From Veillonella montpellierensis DSM 17217 (GTDB lineage Bacteria; Bacillota; Negativicutes; Veillonellales; Veillonellaceae), in contig NZ_KE384563.1 in assembly GCF_000426745.1 (NCBI RefSeq), positions 39,683-103,682 on the forward strand: DNA of 64,000 nt, given 5' to 3'. Under the pieces are notes generated by a model. The model was given only the letters and a program-made list of their open reading frames with translations. It had not been told where the DNA came from and made no database searches. This document shows, in pieces, positions 1 through 9,706 of this stretch. Position 1 is the stretch's first letter. Each line of letters opens with the position of its first letter. A program made the position numbers and the translations under genes.

Positions 1-1215
1 AGTACATTTGTTATTATAGGTGATATGTTGAAATAATGCAAGTCTTTTTTTTTAAAGATTTTGCTCGTCTTTTATAGTCGTTACCTATGTGTGACATAGA
101 CGGCTAATAGTACCTGTAAAAAGTACGTTTCTATCTATTCATTAGGTGATTAAAAATCAATACTATTTGCGCTATGTTGATATATCTACGTCTTAGTTGT
201 TACACATATGTTACACATCGAGAAGTATTCTGATACAACTTGGTTTGGGCTTTTGAAGTCAAGAGTAGTCTTTGCTGTATTGTTATATCTTGTTTCATGT
301 TTTCTACTTATTTGATGAATTTTTTTTCGCTTGTAAAAACTTTTCTACCATATAAAATTTTTCCATCTTCTTTATGACTTCTCTCAACGTTACCATGCTG
401 CCATGGTGAGTAAGGACATTTCTTGCCTGAAAGTTGCACAAGAATCGCCTGATGCGCAGTATCGTTTAGTGCTATATTCATTATACAAGCACAGTAAGAA
501 TGACTCGTTGAACAATCGAGTAAAATTTAGTAAATATAGTCTATTAATTATAATATATACATATATATTGTAATTTTAAAATGGAGAAAGTGAGTAATAT
601 ATATCATAAATGCATAATTATAGGTATGCTATGATTGAAATGCTTATGACAAAAATTCATAATACGATTATTTTTAGTAAGGTCTGATACCATGTTTATT
701 AATAACCTCTATAGATAGGCATGACAGTAAAACGTCAAAAAAATAGATGGTTACTTATGTTGTGATAGAAATGATCAAAAATTTTTCTTTCTAAGTGGCA
801 GATTCTGAGAATAGCTATATGTGTGTATACGATCTAAAAATTTATAAAAATATGATAATTACTATCAATAATAAGGGATAAAGGACCCTTGTATGAGGTA
901 ATAAATATAAATTAAACTGTTGTGGTTACAAAAAAATAATCTCGATGGTTTACTTGTCATAGAGAAGATGCTAGAAATTTTGCGTTTTTAAATGAATGAA
1001 GGAATGTTGATTAATACAGTTATTTACAATCATTGTGATAAATCCTATTAAAAATACAGACTATTAAAGTTTGACATGTAAAATACCGTGGCTAGACGAA
1101 AGAAATGTATTACATCAAAAATGTTCGTACTGGATAGATAAATGTCTATAAATGGTGGATATGATAAAGCTTCTCATAAATGAAAATGGCTTGATAAAAC
1201 GGCATAGTATGTGCC
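1..1215. other. Long gene-free AT-rich stretch
   Basis: I see no convincing coding region on either strand: every frame is broken by frequent stops and no ribosome site is followed by an open frame of useful length. No tRNA-like or terminator-like hairpin stood out. It may be the far upstream region of the fumarase genes or eroded DNA. A promoter-like pair for the fumarase genes lies at its right edge. Confidence 0.4.
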
Positions 1216-1244
1216 TTGAATGACCCTATTTAGCATGTTATGAT
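1216..1244 (+). promoter_or_regulatory. Putative sigmaA-type promoter of the fumarase genes
   Basis: TTGAAT at 1216-1221 and TATGAT at 1239-1244 are separated by 17 bases, close to the housekeeping consensus. The predicted transcript would start about 55-60 bases upstream of the first fumarase start codon. This is a pattern match only. Confidence 0.45.
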
Positions 1245-1309
1245 AATTTCATAGAGTTGATTTATGTTCAGTGTTTTGACTAAATCATGTTAATTGAGGA
1301 GGGATTATT

Positions 1310-2152
1310 TTGCGTACAATTAATGTTGCAGAAATTACAAAAGCGGTTAGACAATTATGTATGGATGCTGCTTACTACTTACCACAAGATATTTATGAAG
1401 GATTAAAAAAAGGTCGTGAAACAGAAGAATCTCCAGTAGGTTGCGTTGTATTAGACCAAATCATTAAAAACGCAGAAATTGCTCGAGAAGAAGATCGCCC
1501 ATACTGCCAAGATACAGGCATGACATTAGTATTCCTTTCAATTGGTCAAGATGTACATCTTGAAGGTGGAGATCTTACTGAAGCCGTTAACGCTGGTGTA
1601 GCAGCAGGGTATGTTGAAGGATATCTTCGTAAATCCGTTGTAGCTGAACCATTGTTCAATCGTAAAAATACTGGTAACAACACACCAGCTATTATTTACA
1701 CTGAAATCGTACCTGGCGACAAGATTGATATTCAAGTAGAACTTAAAGGTTTCGGTTCTGAAAATAAATCTGATGTAGCTATGTTAGTTCCTGCAGATGG
1801 TGTAGAAGGCGTAAAAAAAGCCGTACTTGATATTGTAAAACATGCGGGCCCAAATCCTTGCCCTCCAATCGTACTTGGTATCGGTATTGGCGGTACTATG
1901 GATAAAGCGGCAGTTATGTCTAAAAAAGCGTTACTTCGTCCTATCGATGTACCTCATAAAGACCCTGAATACGCTAAACTTGAAGAAGAAATTCTTGGCA
2001 TGGTAAATAAAACTGGTATTGGACCGCAATTAGGTGGTACTACTACTTGTATTGGTGTAAATATTGAATGGGGTCCTACTCATATTGCAGGTCTTCCTGT
2101 AGCTGTTACCATCATGTGTCATGCAGCGCGTCATGCACACGTAGAACTTTAA
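1310..2152 (+). CDS. fumA: Fumarate hydratase class I, alpha subunit
   Basis: N-terminal subunit of a two-subunit, oxygen-sensitive Fe-S hydro-lyase that interconverts fumarate and malate in the cytoplasm. The 280 residues match the usual length of the alpha (TtdA/FumA-N) subunit. Cys66, Cys184 and Cys247 sit in motifs expected for the three 4Fe-4S ligands (RPYCQDTG, NPCPPIVLG, TTTCIGV), and GFGSENKSD lies near residue 148. Translation starts at a TTG preceded by a strong GAGGAGGG site. The beta subunit begins 19 bases downstream, so the two form an operon. In a lactate/malate fermenter it serves the reductive malate-fumarate branch. L-tartrate dehydratase is the main alternative, because the families are closely related. 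Confidence 0.93.
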   Translation: MRTINVAEITKAVRQLCMDAAYYLPQDIYEGLKKGRETEESPVGCVVLDQIIKNAEIAREEDRPYCQDTGMTLVFLSIGQDVHLEGGDLTEAVNAGVAAGYVEGYLRKSVVAEPLFNRKNTGNNTPAIIYTEIVPGDKIDIQVELKGFGSENKSDVAMLVPADGVEGVKKAVLDIVKHAGPNPCPPIVLGIGIGGTMDKAAVMSKKALLRPIDVPHKDPEYAKLEEEILGMVNKTGIGPQLGGTTTCIGVNIEWGPTHIAGLPVAVTIMCHAARHAHVEL

Positions 2153-2171
2153 TTGATAGGAGGAACTCAGA

Positions 2172-2732
2172 ATGGCTGAAACAATTCGCATTAACACTGA
2201 AGATTATAATGAAGAAGTATCTCGTAAATTAAAAGTAGGAGATAGCGTATTATTCACTGGTAAAATTTATTCAGCTCGTGATGCAGCTCATAAAGTTATG
2301 ACAGAAGCATTGGCACGTGGTGAAAAATTACCAATTGATTGGACTAATAAAATTGTGTACTATTTAGGACCAACTCCTGCAAAACCTGGTGATCCAATTG
2401 GTTCTGCTGGTCCTACTACATCTGGTCGTATGGATGCGTACACACCAACAATGCTTGATCAAGGTATTAAAGGTATGATCGGTAAAGGATCTCGTAAACC
2501 AGAAGTTGTAGAGTCTATGAAGAAAAATGGTACAACTTATTTTGCTGCTGTTGGCGGTGCTGCTGCATTGATTGCTAAATCTATTAAAAAATATGAAGTA
2601 TTGGCATATGAAGACTTAGGCCCAGAAGCATTGGCAGAATTGACTGTTGAAGATTTCCCATGCATCGTTGTAGGCGATACTGAAGGTAATAACTTCTATG
2701 AAATCGGTCAAAAACCATATAAAAGAGACTAA
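2172..2732 (+). CDS. fumB: Fumarate hydratase class I, beta subunit
   Basis: C-terminal subunit that completes the class I fumarase active site with the upstream alpha subunit. It has 186 residues, normal for the separate beta (TtdB-like) chain. The motif TSGRMDAYTP near residue 83 and GMIGKGSRKPE near 100 are hallmarks of this family, followed by AAVGGAAALIA. An AGGAGG site lies 8 bases before the ATG. It is co-transcribed with the alpha gene, and a hairpin terminator follows about 50 bases after the stop. As for its partner, tartrate dehydratase cannot be fully excluded from sequence. Confidence 0.93.
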   Translation: MAETIRINTEDYNEEVSRKLKVGDSVLFTGKIYSARDAAHKVMTEALARGEKLPIDWTNKIVYYLGPTPAKPGDPIGSAGPTTSGRMDAYTPTMLDQGIKGMIGKGSRKPEVVESMKKNGTTYFAAVGGAAALIAKSIKKYEVLAYEDLGPEALAELTVEDFPCIVVGDTEGNNFYEIGQKPYKRD

Positions 2733-2784
2733 TTGTAGTATTTATTAATACGTAGTTTTACATCATTAAGTGCTATCAAACTGT

Positions 2785-2824
2785 TAATCGGCATGAAGGT
2801 ATTAACCTTTGTGCCGATTTTTTG
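2785..2824 (+). terminator. Intrinsic terminator after the fumarase genes
   Basis: The arms AATCGGCA and TGCCGATT enclose a loop that can itself pair in part, and a run of T follows. It is placed correctly to end the fumA-fumB transcript. Confidence 0.8.
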
Positions 2825-3238
2825 TGCTGTTTGTAAAGCACTAGGCAGAACTAATAAGAAGTGCCATACATATAATTTGCTATGGAAAAGGAAACGTGTT
2901 GTGAGATACAAACATTAATTTATATGGAATGGCATTTAAACCATGTAGTTAAAGTATGTTGTATCACTCACATAAGAAAGATGCTGCATATCATTGTTAG
3001 TAGTATCATCATGGGACTAGTAAGATAAGAGTTTTTTACAGTAATGATAGACATATGGGGCTGAGTAGTATCTTATCGATTTAGGGGGAAGTATTTTAAA
3101 TTTTTAATACTATTTTTCTAAAAAATACGGCGTCACATAATTATAAAAATAAACTATTTTTACCTTTAATGGATACGTAAAGTATGATAGGATATAACGT
3201 AGTGGATATATAATTCCATATAAACATTTAGAGATGAG
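2825..3238. other. Gene-free spacer
   Basis: About 410 bases between the fumarase terminator and the UPF0340 gene. Only short stop-riddled frames occur. I see no clear RNA structure. It presumably carries the promoter of the next gene, but I could not pick a convincing -35/-10 pair. Confidence 0.4.
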
Positions 3239-3256
3239 ATGAAAAGAGGGGTTGGT

Positions 3257-3916
3257 GTGGGACCTAATAAGAGAGTCTGTCACGCTCAGGCAGAAGAAAA
3301 TAGGGATGACTACCCAGTGCAAATGACTTGTATGAAACAAGAAACGAGTCCCGATGATGAAAAACGTCGCTGGTTAGATACGATTACTGGTGCTACAAAG
3401 CAGGCGGTCATAGAGTTAATCGAAGTGGCCAAGTTAAGAGAAGGAAGTCGATTGATTATCGGCTGTTCGACTAGTGAAATTGCAGGATATCATATTGGTA
3501 AAGCATCTAATTTACATGTGGCAGAAGCTGTATATACTGGTTTATATGATGTGACACAAAAGCAGGGTATTCAATTGGCCATTCAATGTTGCGAGCATTT
3601 GAACCGTGCATTGGTCATTGAAAAACAGACGGTTACTACCGAAGAAATTGTCAATGTGATACCTCAACCCAAAGCGGGAGGGTCGTTAGCTACGGTGGCC
3701 TATGAACGATTTAAAGACCCTTGCGTAGTTGAGTTTATTCGTGCTGATGCGGGTATTGATATAGGCGATACTTTAATCGGCATGCATCTTACACATGTGG
3801 CGGTGCCAGTTCGATTATCTGTTACAACGATTGGATATGCCCATGTGACAGCAGCGCGCACACGCCCTAAAAGCATTGGCGGTAGTCGTGCCATATATAA
3901 TGAAGAATTAGGATAG
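3257..3916 (+). CDS. UPF0340 (YwlG-type) family protein
   Basis: Member of the UPF0340 family, whose function is not established. The core matches the family well: IIGCSTSEIAGYHIGKA, then QCCEHLNRALVIE and GGSLATVAYERFKDPCVVE, ending in RTRPKSIGGSRAIYN. I prefer the GTG at 3257 because an AGAGGGG site lies 8 bases upstream. An ATG at 3239 in the same frame has only a weak site. The family core starts near residue 40, so an N-terminal tail of about 35 residues precedes it in either case. It stands alone, with no obvious operon partner. In Bacillus the homologue is near glyA and upp, a context not seen here. Confidence 0.85.
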   Translation: MGPNKRVCHAQAEENRDDYPVQMTCMKQETSPDDEKRRWLDTITGATKQAVIELIEVAKLREGSRLIIGCSTSEIAGYHIGKASNLHVAEAVYTGLYDVTQKQGIQLAIQCCEHLNRALVIEKQTVTTEEIVNVIPQPKAGGSLATVAYERFKDPCVVEFIRADAGIDIGDTLIGMHLTHVAVPVRLSVTTIGYAHVTAARTRPKSIGGSRAIYNEELG

Positions 3917-4073
3917 CTAAATCTATGGGATTGTCGTTGTCTACGATGAACGATGATTAGCGGATGGATTGAGCTACTTTTTATGAATATAAATTGTAGA
4001 TTGTATAGATGATTAGACTCTAGATACTAGATATACTAGAAATATATAGTGAGATGTATGTGTAGGAGGAATT

Positions 4074-5678
4074 ATGGAAGAATTCATACCATATCTGGTC
4101 ATTGCAGTTGTGGTGATTATCTTTTTTTTAATTTGTTATTGGCTATTTAAATCGCCACAATCGAAAGATGCTAGATTGCGTCAAACTAATGGAAAAAGAG
4201 CGGGCGAGAAACGATATAAGGCACAATCGAATCGTCAGGAACGGGCGAACAGTATGCCGTATAGACGTGATGATACACGTACATCGATGAATACATATAG
4301 TGAAACTACGACTGATGATGAAAACACATCGCTATCTAATCGAAAACATGCTATCGAAGAGGCAGATCGCATGGTGGGAAATCGATTAACGGGGAGCCAT
4401 ACAACCGTAGTGCCTAAGCAGTTAGTAGAAGAAATGCCCGCAACCGATGGGGTGGAAGACGATGTAGAACGCGACTTTTATAGCCCTATTGATGAACCGT
4501 ATGATGATATAGACATAGATAGTAATGATACAGAAACATCCGCCACATTAGTCATGCCTGCGGTAGATACGCAACATAGAAATGTACCAATGGATGAAAC
4601 ACGTGTGATTTCTACAAGTGCTATGTGGGATACGCATTCTATGGGAGAAACCTGTGGCGTAGCAGATGCAAGTAGAATGGGTATGGATCATAACAAAGAC
4701 GCCACTGAGTCGATGGTGCCTAAATCTCATGTTGATATCGCCATGGCTCCGTTTCTCCATTATTTTGGAGGCGTTAGTGAAGCAACACGTAAGGTTGTTA
4801 CAGAGATTACAACGGATGCATTGTATCACTTAGATGTGACACATCCTGAAGAGGCACAAGCTTTATTAGAAAGTATTGTTGTACAAGAAGCTATGCTATG
4901 TATGCAGAAAGCCTATGCGGCAACACCAACGTTTTGGATGAAATCGGCAGCACTAGAAGCGTTTTTAGATGTAGTGCAAGAACCAAAATCTAGTACGCCT
5001 TATTTAGTGGCCTTTGATGCATTACGTATCTTACCACATTTGACACTAGGTCACTTTCAAATTATGGCCATCATTTTGCTGTTGCAATATTCTCGTAATT
5101 CTAATAATTACACCTTAGATTATTTTCAACATTATGTAGAAAAATATATTGAACCATTTATTTCGGATATTCCACGAGATAATTCGGTATTCCGTCAATT
5201 AGAATATTTGCGTTGTAGTATGCCGGAACGGGAACAAATTACCTTTGCCCACTTAATGAGTAATTCCTATCCATTCGTATTCAACTTTAGAGGATTTACC
5301 ATTGAGGAATTAGAACGTGCTATGGGTGGAGAAACCTTACCAACATCGTTTGTTGTTAAAAGTATGAATTCTTCATTGTACAAACTTGCTATCGTAGATG
5401 AATCAATGGCACAAGCCTTATTCCGTCAAGCACATATTAACGATATAGATATACAACAACGATTAATCGGATTAATGAAATCGAAACCTACCTCATTCTC
5501 TGGGGCAGAGGCTCGCAATATTTTAGAAAAAATTTCTCCTGTGTTGCTCGATTTGGCAGATATATTTGATAGCGGCGAATTATCGAATATATCCTTAACC
5601 TTGTTGGGGTTATATTTAGGACGAGCTCATGTGAAAGCTACCATCGGTGAGGAATTTGACATTAGCCGTTGGTTCTAA
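4074..5678 (+). CDS. Unknown membrane-anchored protein with helical C-terminal domain
   Basis: I do not recognise this family. The 534-residue product starts with a single hydrophobic helix (about residues 6-25, rich in V, I and F) followed by a basic stop-transfer stretch (KSPQSKDARLRQ). A polar, acidic linker of about 190 residues comes next, rich in D, E, T and S. The C-terminal portion, about 225-534, is predicted by eye to be mostly alpha-helical, with regular leucine-rich segments such as ILPHLTLGHFQIMAIILLLQ. No catalytic motif is visible. The topology suggests an inner-membrane anchor with the soluble domain probably cytoplasmic. A strong AGGAGGA site precedes the ATG, and the gene seems monocistronic. 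Confidence 0.75.
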   Translation: MEEFIPYLVIAVVVIIFFLICYWLFKSPQSKDARLRQTNGKRAGEKRYKAQSNRQERANSMPYRRDDTRTSMNTYSETTTDDENTSLSNRKHAIEEADRMVGNRLTGSHTTVVPKQLVEEMPATDGVEDDVERDFYSPIDEPYDDIDIDSNDTETSATLVMPAVDTQHRNVPMDETRVISTSAMWDTHSMGETCGVADASRMGMDHNKDATESMVPKSHVDIAMAPFLHYFGGVSEATRKVVTEITTDALYHLDVTHPEEAQALLESIVVQEAMLCMQKAYAATPTFWMKSAALEAFLDVVQEPKSSTPYLVAFDALRILPHLTLGHFQIMAIILLLQYSRNSNNYTLDYFQHYVEKYIEPFISDIPRDNSVFRQLEYLRCSMPEREQITFAHLMSNSYPFVFNFRGFTIEELERAMGGETLPTSFVVKSMNSSLYKLAIVDESMAQALFRQAHINDIDIQQRLIGLMKSKPTSFSGAEARNILEKISPVLLDLADIFDSGELSNISLTLLGLYLGRAHVKATIGEEFDISRWF

Positions 5679-5935
5679 TCAGTAGAACTTGTATCAATCT
5701 ATGATGCCACATTTTACTGATAGTGTAGGTATTGAGAAATATAGTGACAGAAAAAGCGATACAACGTATAACTTGCTGATAGTATAGTTATGGTGAAACT
5801 AACATGGGCAAGGTAAAGAGTAGATGATGATAGGCTATTTATAAATGATACCATCTTATAGATAGATATCAACGCGGCTATAGAAATGTTGGTTTATCTG
5901 GTGTGGAGAGCGTTATATAATAAAAACCATATAAA

Positions 5936-5976
5936 AGCACTGAGTCTAGTACTCTTACTAGACTCAGTGCTTTTTG
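5936..5976 (+). terminator. Perfect 16-bp hairpin with T-run
   Basis: The arms AGCACTGAGTCTAGTA (5936-5951) and its exact complement (5956-5971) are separated by CTCT and followed by five T residues. It fits a strong intrinsic terminator, most simply for the 534-residue membrane protein gene ending 257 bases upstream. A transposase-like fragment lies directly downstream, so the repeat could instead be related to a former element end. Confidence 0.8.
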
Positions 5977-5982
5977 TTTGTT

Positions 5983-6242
5983 TTGGTGGATATTTTAGGC
6001 TTATAGGACAAAAAGAGTTGGTAAAAATACTCGAAACTCTTGAAATCTTAAGGAAAATTAGTGTTATATCTTCTTTAGAAAATGAATTTTCGGAGGTAGA
6101 TATAATGAAGAGGGTTATCCGTCCTGTTTGCAATAGTATTTGTATGAAATATAGCAAGAATAAATCAGGTTCTCAGAGATGGTTTTGTAAAGAATGTTCA
6201 TCTATAACGACTCAGTTAGGTGGAGATTGCATGCTTATATAG
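5983..6242 (+). pseudogene. Remnant of a transposase N-terminus (zinc-ribbon type)
   Basis: The frame encodes KRVIRPVCNSICMKYSKNKSGSQRWFCKEC, which resembles the N-terminal zinc ribbon of insertion-sequence transposases (pattern CPxC...KYGKNKSGxQRWxCKxC). The first CxxC pair appears damaged (PVCNSICM) and the protein stops about 15 residues after the second pair, so no catalytic domain remains. No downstream continuation is seen before the convergent regulator gene. I read it as the decayed 5-prime end of an IS transposase, perhaps of the IS1249/IS256-related or ISL3-like type; the family is not certain. The left boundary is approximate. Confidence 0.5.
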
Positions 6243-6325
6243 AGATGGTAAATGAGTTGTATGTCTTAGAAACATGGTAAGCCTAGGTATAGGTGTTAGA
6301 AATGATTTACGTACATGCATACATA

Positions 6326-7042
6326 CTAGAAACGGTATTCTAAAATAGTATCTAATTCTTGTAGATGTACTGTTTTACCATGAATGGCAATGATATGTTC
6401 ATCTCGTAGACGACCTAGCTCACGGCTTAAGGCAGTGCGGCATACATTGAGGGCGTCTGCCATTTCTTGGCGTGAATGTGGTAGTTCCAATGTCGTGGAT
6501 TGTTGCATCGTGTACAGATCGGTTAAATAGGCAAAAATTTTTTCTCGCATACCTTTCAACGTTAAATAATGAACTTTTTTAGTCAGTGTTAATGCTTTTT
6601 CTGACAGATCATGGAGCAAATTAGTTAACATCTTAGTTTGACAATATTGACAATTTGGCAACGTTTGGATAAAACTGTCTAGCGGTATAAAGAGTACAGT
6701 AGTAGGTTTTGTTGTTTTAATCGTAGCCGGCCATAAGGGGCGAGCAGTAAATAGTAAGGCTTCTCCGAACATAGATGATTGTGTTAATTCTGTCATAATC
6801 ACTCGCTGGCCAAGTACATTTTCACGAGTTAATAGGGCACTACCTTCTACTACGATGCCGATACCTTCCATGGGATCTCCAGAAATAGCGATAAAGTCAT
6901 GTTTTTGATAGTTTTTTAGTAAAATAGGAACAGATTGCAAATAGGATAATAACTCATCGCGCTGTAAACCGCGAAATAGAGGACAAGCAGCAATGGCTTC
7001 ATAATGACTCTCTAGTAATGAAATCGTTGAATTTTTTACCAT
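6326..7042 (-). CDS. Crp/Fnr-family transcriptional regulator, probably HcpR-like
   Basis: A 238-residue regulator with an N-terminal cyclic-nucleotide-binding-type beta-roll (about residues 15-130, with GIGIVVEGSALL and GEALLF in the expected places) and a C-terminal Crp-type winged helix (about 150-230). The recognition helix lies in SRQEMADALNVCRTALSRELGRL. It lacks an Fnr-style Cys cluster. It is transcribed away from hcp across a 379-base gap. Crp/Fnr regulators beside hcp are typically HcpR, which controls hydroxylamine reductase and nitrosative-stress genes in anaerobes. The palindrome at 7340-7355 is a plausible target. The family assignment is firm; the HcpR role is inferred from context. 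Confidence 0.85.
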   Translation of the reverse strand: MVKNSTISLLESHYEAIAACPLFRGLQRDELLSYLQSVPILLKNYQKHDFIAISGDPMEGIGIVVEGSALLTRENVLGQRVIMTELTQSSMFGEALLFTARPLWPATIKTTKPTTVLFIPLDSFIQTLPNCQYCQTKMLTNLLHDLSEKALTLTKKVHYLTLKGMREKIFAYLTDLYTMQQSTTLELPHSRQEMADALNVCRTALSRELGRLRDEHIIAIHGKTVHLQELDTILEYRF

Positions 7043-7421
7043 ATATATCTCCTTTTATGCGTGTTAGATATTTTATACGATTACATATGTTGAAAGCTAG
7101 TTATAGTAGAACACGAAAGGTGGATACCACAGGACATGAATCGTATGACACGGGTAGCGATTAGATAATACGTGTATAATAGGTCAATTATACATTGGTA
7201 CTATTGTATAAAAAATCGTATACAGATCTCTGATTGGTCATAGCCATGATGGTAGTATGAAACTTTCAGCATATAAAATATCAGATGTAGCTGAAGCTAC
7301 AGATTTTGTTCTATGATTATAGTACACTATATTCGTAGTTATGACAAAGGTCATATCGTACAAGATATGAATAAGAATGAATAGTATATAAAGCGAGAAA
7401 GTCTCGTGAAGGAGGATCATT
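7043..7421. promoter_or_regulatory. Divergent intergenic region between the regulator and hcp
   Basis: This 379-base gap must hold promoters for both the leftward regulator and the rightward hydroxylamine reductase. Apart from the TGAC-N4-GTCA palindrome listed separately, it contains no open frame worth calling and no clear terminator. Confidence 0.5.
7340..7355. promoter_or_regulatory. Candidate HcpR/Crp-type operator upstream of hcp
   Basis: TATGAC-AAAG-GTCATA is a perfect 6+6 palindrome with a 4-base spacer, matching the TGAC-N4-GTCA core typical of Crp/Fnr and HcpR sites. Its centre is about 75 bases upstream of the hcp start codon. If the transcript starts near 7389, the site would sit at about -41.5, the position of a class II activator. 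The promoter itself is not clear. Confidence 0.5.
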
Positions 7422-8999
7422 ATGAGTATGTTTTGCTTTCAATGTGAACAATCAGCAGTACCAGGTGGTTGTACAGTACAAGGTGTTTGCGGTAAGAGTG
7501 AATCAGTTGCCACATTACAAGATCAAGTAACGGCGGCATTGATAGGATTAGCACGTGCTTGTAATGCGCATCGGGCTACAAGAGAAGCGATTAATATATT
7601 AAAAAAAGGTCTATTTATTTGTGTAACGAATGTAAATTTTGATGATACATCGATCAAAGCCTTTTTGGAAGAGGTACATGCGTGCCGAGATAGTATCGAT
7701 ACATCGATAGCAGATTTTGATTGGGAAGCACTTTGGACGGGAGATGAAGATATTGTATCCTTGCGCTCTACCTTATTGTTAGGATTGCGTGGTATGGGTG
7801 CCTATGCTTGGCATGCGGCGATATTAGGGTATAATGATGAACAGGTAGATGCTTGGTTCGTTAAGGGATTAGTGGAAGTGGCTACTGATCATTCTCCTGA
7901 AGAATGGTTAGACTTATTGATGGAATTTGGTAATGTTAATTTAGCGTGCATGGGTTTGTTGGATGCTGCTAATACAGAAACCTATGGTACACCAGAACCA
8001 ACAACAGTGCCTTTGACGGTAGAACCAGGACCATTTATCGTGGTTACAGGTCATGATTTACATGACTTGAAAATGTTATTGGAACAAACGAAGGGGACAG
8101 GCGTTAATGTGTATACCCATGGGGAAATGTTACCATGTCATGCATATCCAGAATTAAAAAAATATCCACAATTAAAAGGAAATTTTGGTACAGCATGGCA
8201 AAATCAGCAACAAGAATTTGATAACGTGCCAGGGTGTTTCTTGTTTACTACCAACTGTATTATGCCACCAAAAGAAAGTTATCAATCCCATATTTATACT
8301 ACCGATATGGTGGCTTTCCCAGGGTGCTCTTATATTCCTACGAAAGAGGACGGAACGAAGGATTTCTCGCCTATCATTGCACATGCTAAACGATTGGGAG
8401 GCTATCAAGAAGCACAAGAATTTACAGGTATTAATGGAGGCCACGAAGTGACTACTGGTTTTGGCCGTGGTACAGTTCTTAGTGTGGCGGATACAGTTAT
8501 CGACGCAGTAAAAGCAGGACAGATTAAACACTTCTTTTTAGTGGGCGGTTGTGATGGTGCTAAAGTAGGTCGTAATTACTATACTGAATTTGTTAAACAA
8601 ACACCAGCAGATACCGTTGTGTTAACGCTTGCTTGTGGTAAATATCGATTTAATGACCTTGATATGGGGACTATTGGGGGACTACCACGTATTATGGATA
8701 TGGGTCAATGTAATGATGCGTATTCAGCCATTCAAGTGGCATTAGCGTTAGCAAATGCCTTTGATTGCGATGTGAATGAGTTACCGTTGACACTCGTTTT
8801 ATCTTGGTACGAACAAAAAGCGGTTTGCATTTTATTGACTTTATTAGCATTAGGTATTCGCAATATCTATATTGGGCCATCGGTTCCTAAATTTTTCTCA
8901 TCCAATGTGTTGCAAATACTAGTGGACAAATTCCAATTACATCCGATTACGACACCTGAAGCGGATATGAAAGAAATACTAGGCTCTCATCAATCATAA
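7422..8999 (+). CDS. hcp: Hydroxylamine reductase (hybrid cluster protein, prismane), class I
   Basis: Cytoplasmic Fe-S protein that reduces hydroxylamine and/or nitric oxide and protects anaerobes from nitrosative stress. The N-terminus has Cys5, Cys8, Cys17 and Cys23, a CX2CX8CX5C spacing typical of class I (strict-anaerobe) Hcp rather than the CX2CX11CX6C of enterobacteria. Hybrid-cluster motifs follow: HGEMLPCHAYPEL, FTTNCIMPP, AFPGCSYIP and FLVGGCDGAK, plus the late LSWYEQKAV. At 525 residues the length is normal. An AAGGAGG site lies before the ATG. No hcr reductase gene is adjacent; electrons must come from elsewhere. A terminator follows at about 9200. Confidence 0.96.
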   Translation: MSMFCFQCEQSAVPGGCTVQGVCGKSESVATLQDQVTAALIGLARACNAHRATREAINILKKGLFICVTNVNFDDTSIKAFLEEVHACRDSIDTSIADFDWEALWTGDEDIVSLRSTLLLGLRGMGAYAWHAAILGYNDEQVDAWFVKGLVEVATDHSPEEWLDLLMEFGNVNLACMGLLDAANTETYGTPEPTTVPLTVEPGPFIVVTGHDLHDLKMLLEQTKGTGVNVYTHGEMLPCHAYPELKKYPQLKGNFGTAWQNQQQEFDNVPGCFLFTTNCIMPPKESYQSHIYTTDMVAFPGCSYIPTKEDGTKDFSPIIAHAKRLGGYQEAQEFTGINGGHEVTTGFGRGTVLSVADTVIDAVKAGQIKHFFLVGGCDGAKVGRNYYTEFVKQTPADTVVLTLACGKYRFNDLDMGTIGGLPRIMDMGQCNDAYSAIQVALALANAFDCDVNELPLTLVLSWYEQKAVCILLTLLALGIRNIYIGPSVPKFFSSNVLQILVDKFQLHPITTPEADMKEILGSHQS

Positions 9000-9706
9000 G
9001 ATATAGAGTAAGGTACTCTTATTTTCAATATATCGATATTGTAATAGATTCATCATAAAATATATAGCATGTTACAGTGCATCGCGTATGGTAGGATACG
9101 TTGCAAGTATCATAAGTTATCTACTATGTTTCAGTGTATAAAGGTTTATATGACGATACACTACGATATAAGAGAGAACTGCTACGCATAAAGAATTGAA
9201 AGGCACCTCATACACTTGTTATGTGTGAGGTGCTTTTTTATGGAGTGATTTATATAATTATCATCGTTGTTTAACATTCATGGATTAGAGGTATAGCACA
9301 TGGTTCGATACCACTGAACATAGTAATATAAAAGAATCCACCGTAGAAAGATTTGATGATACACCAGATAGTGTACCTAGGTGGTAAGACAGTCAAAATG
9401 AATGGATAAAAAAGATTGAAAATTTTCATTGACCTATGTGGTTAGAAAAGCCTCATTATGCATGCATTCCTCATGTCACATTAAAGAAACATCGCTAATG
9501 CGTGTGCGGCGGAAACTATAGCATTTTAACTAGCGAAATAGGTATTATTATGGATACGATGGATTGTCAATTCTATTGATGTGGTGCAGTATAGATATCA
9601 TTTGCGTGAGAGGGCGATGGTAATTTGTGGTAAAACATATAATGGCGAGCTAGTTATAGACTTTTACTACGGTTATTTATATAATGAAAGCGATAGGAGG
9701 TGCTGT
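9000..9706. other. Gene-free spacer between hcp and sdaAB
   Basis: About 700 bases. The hcp terminator is at 9200-9240. The rest holds only short frames. The serine dehydratase frame is open for 42 codons upstream of its real start, but that extension has no homology-like content. Confidence 0.45.
9200..9240 (+). terminator. Intrinsic terminator downstream of hcp
   Basis: GCACCTCATACA pairs with TGTGTGAGGTGC (one wobble pair) around a short loop and is followed by a T-run. It lies 200 bases after the hcp stop, leaving a long 3-prime untranslated region or a separate small transcript in between. Confidence 0.8.

Noticed and set aside
2729-2911. 60-codon minus-strand frame after fumB
   Set aside because: It includes the terminator hairpin and has no coding signature.
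5936-5976. Perfect inverted repeat considered as an IS terminal repeat
   Set aside because: A tight 4-base loop plus a T-run fits a terminator better, and no second copy flanks the transposase remnant.
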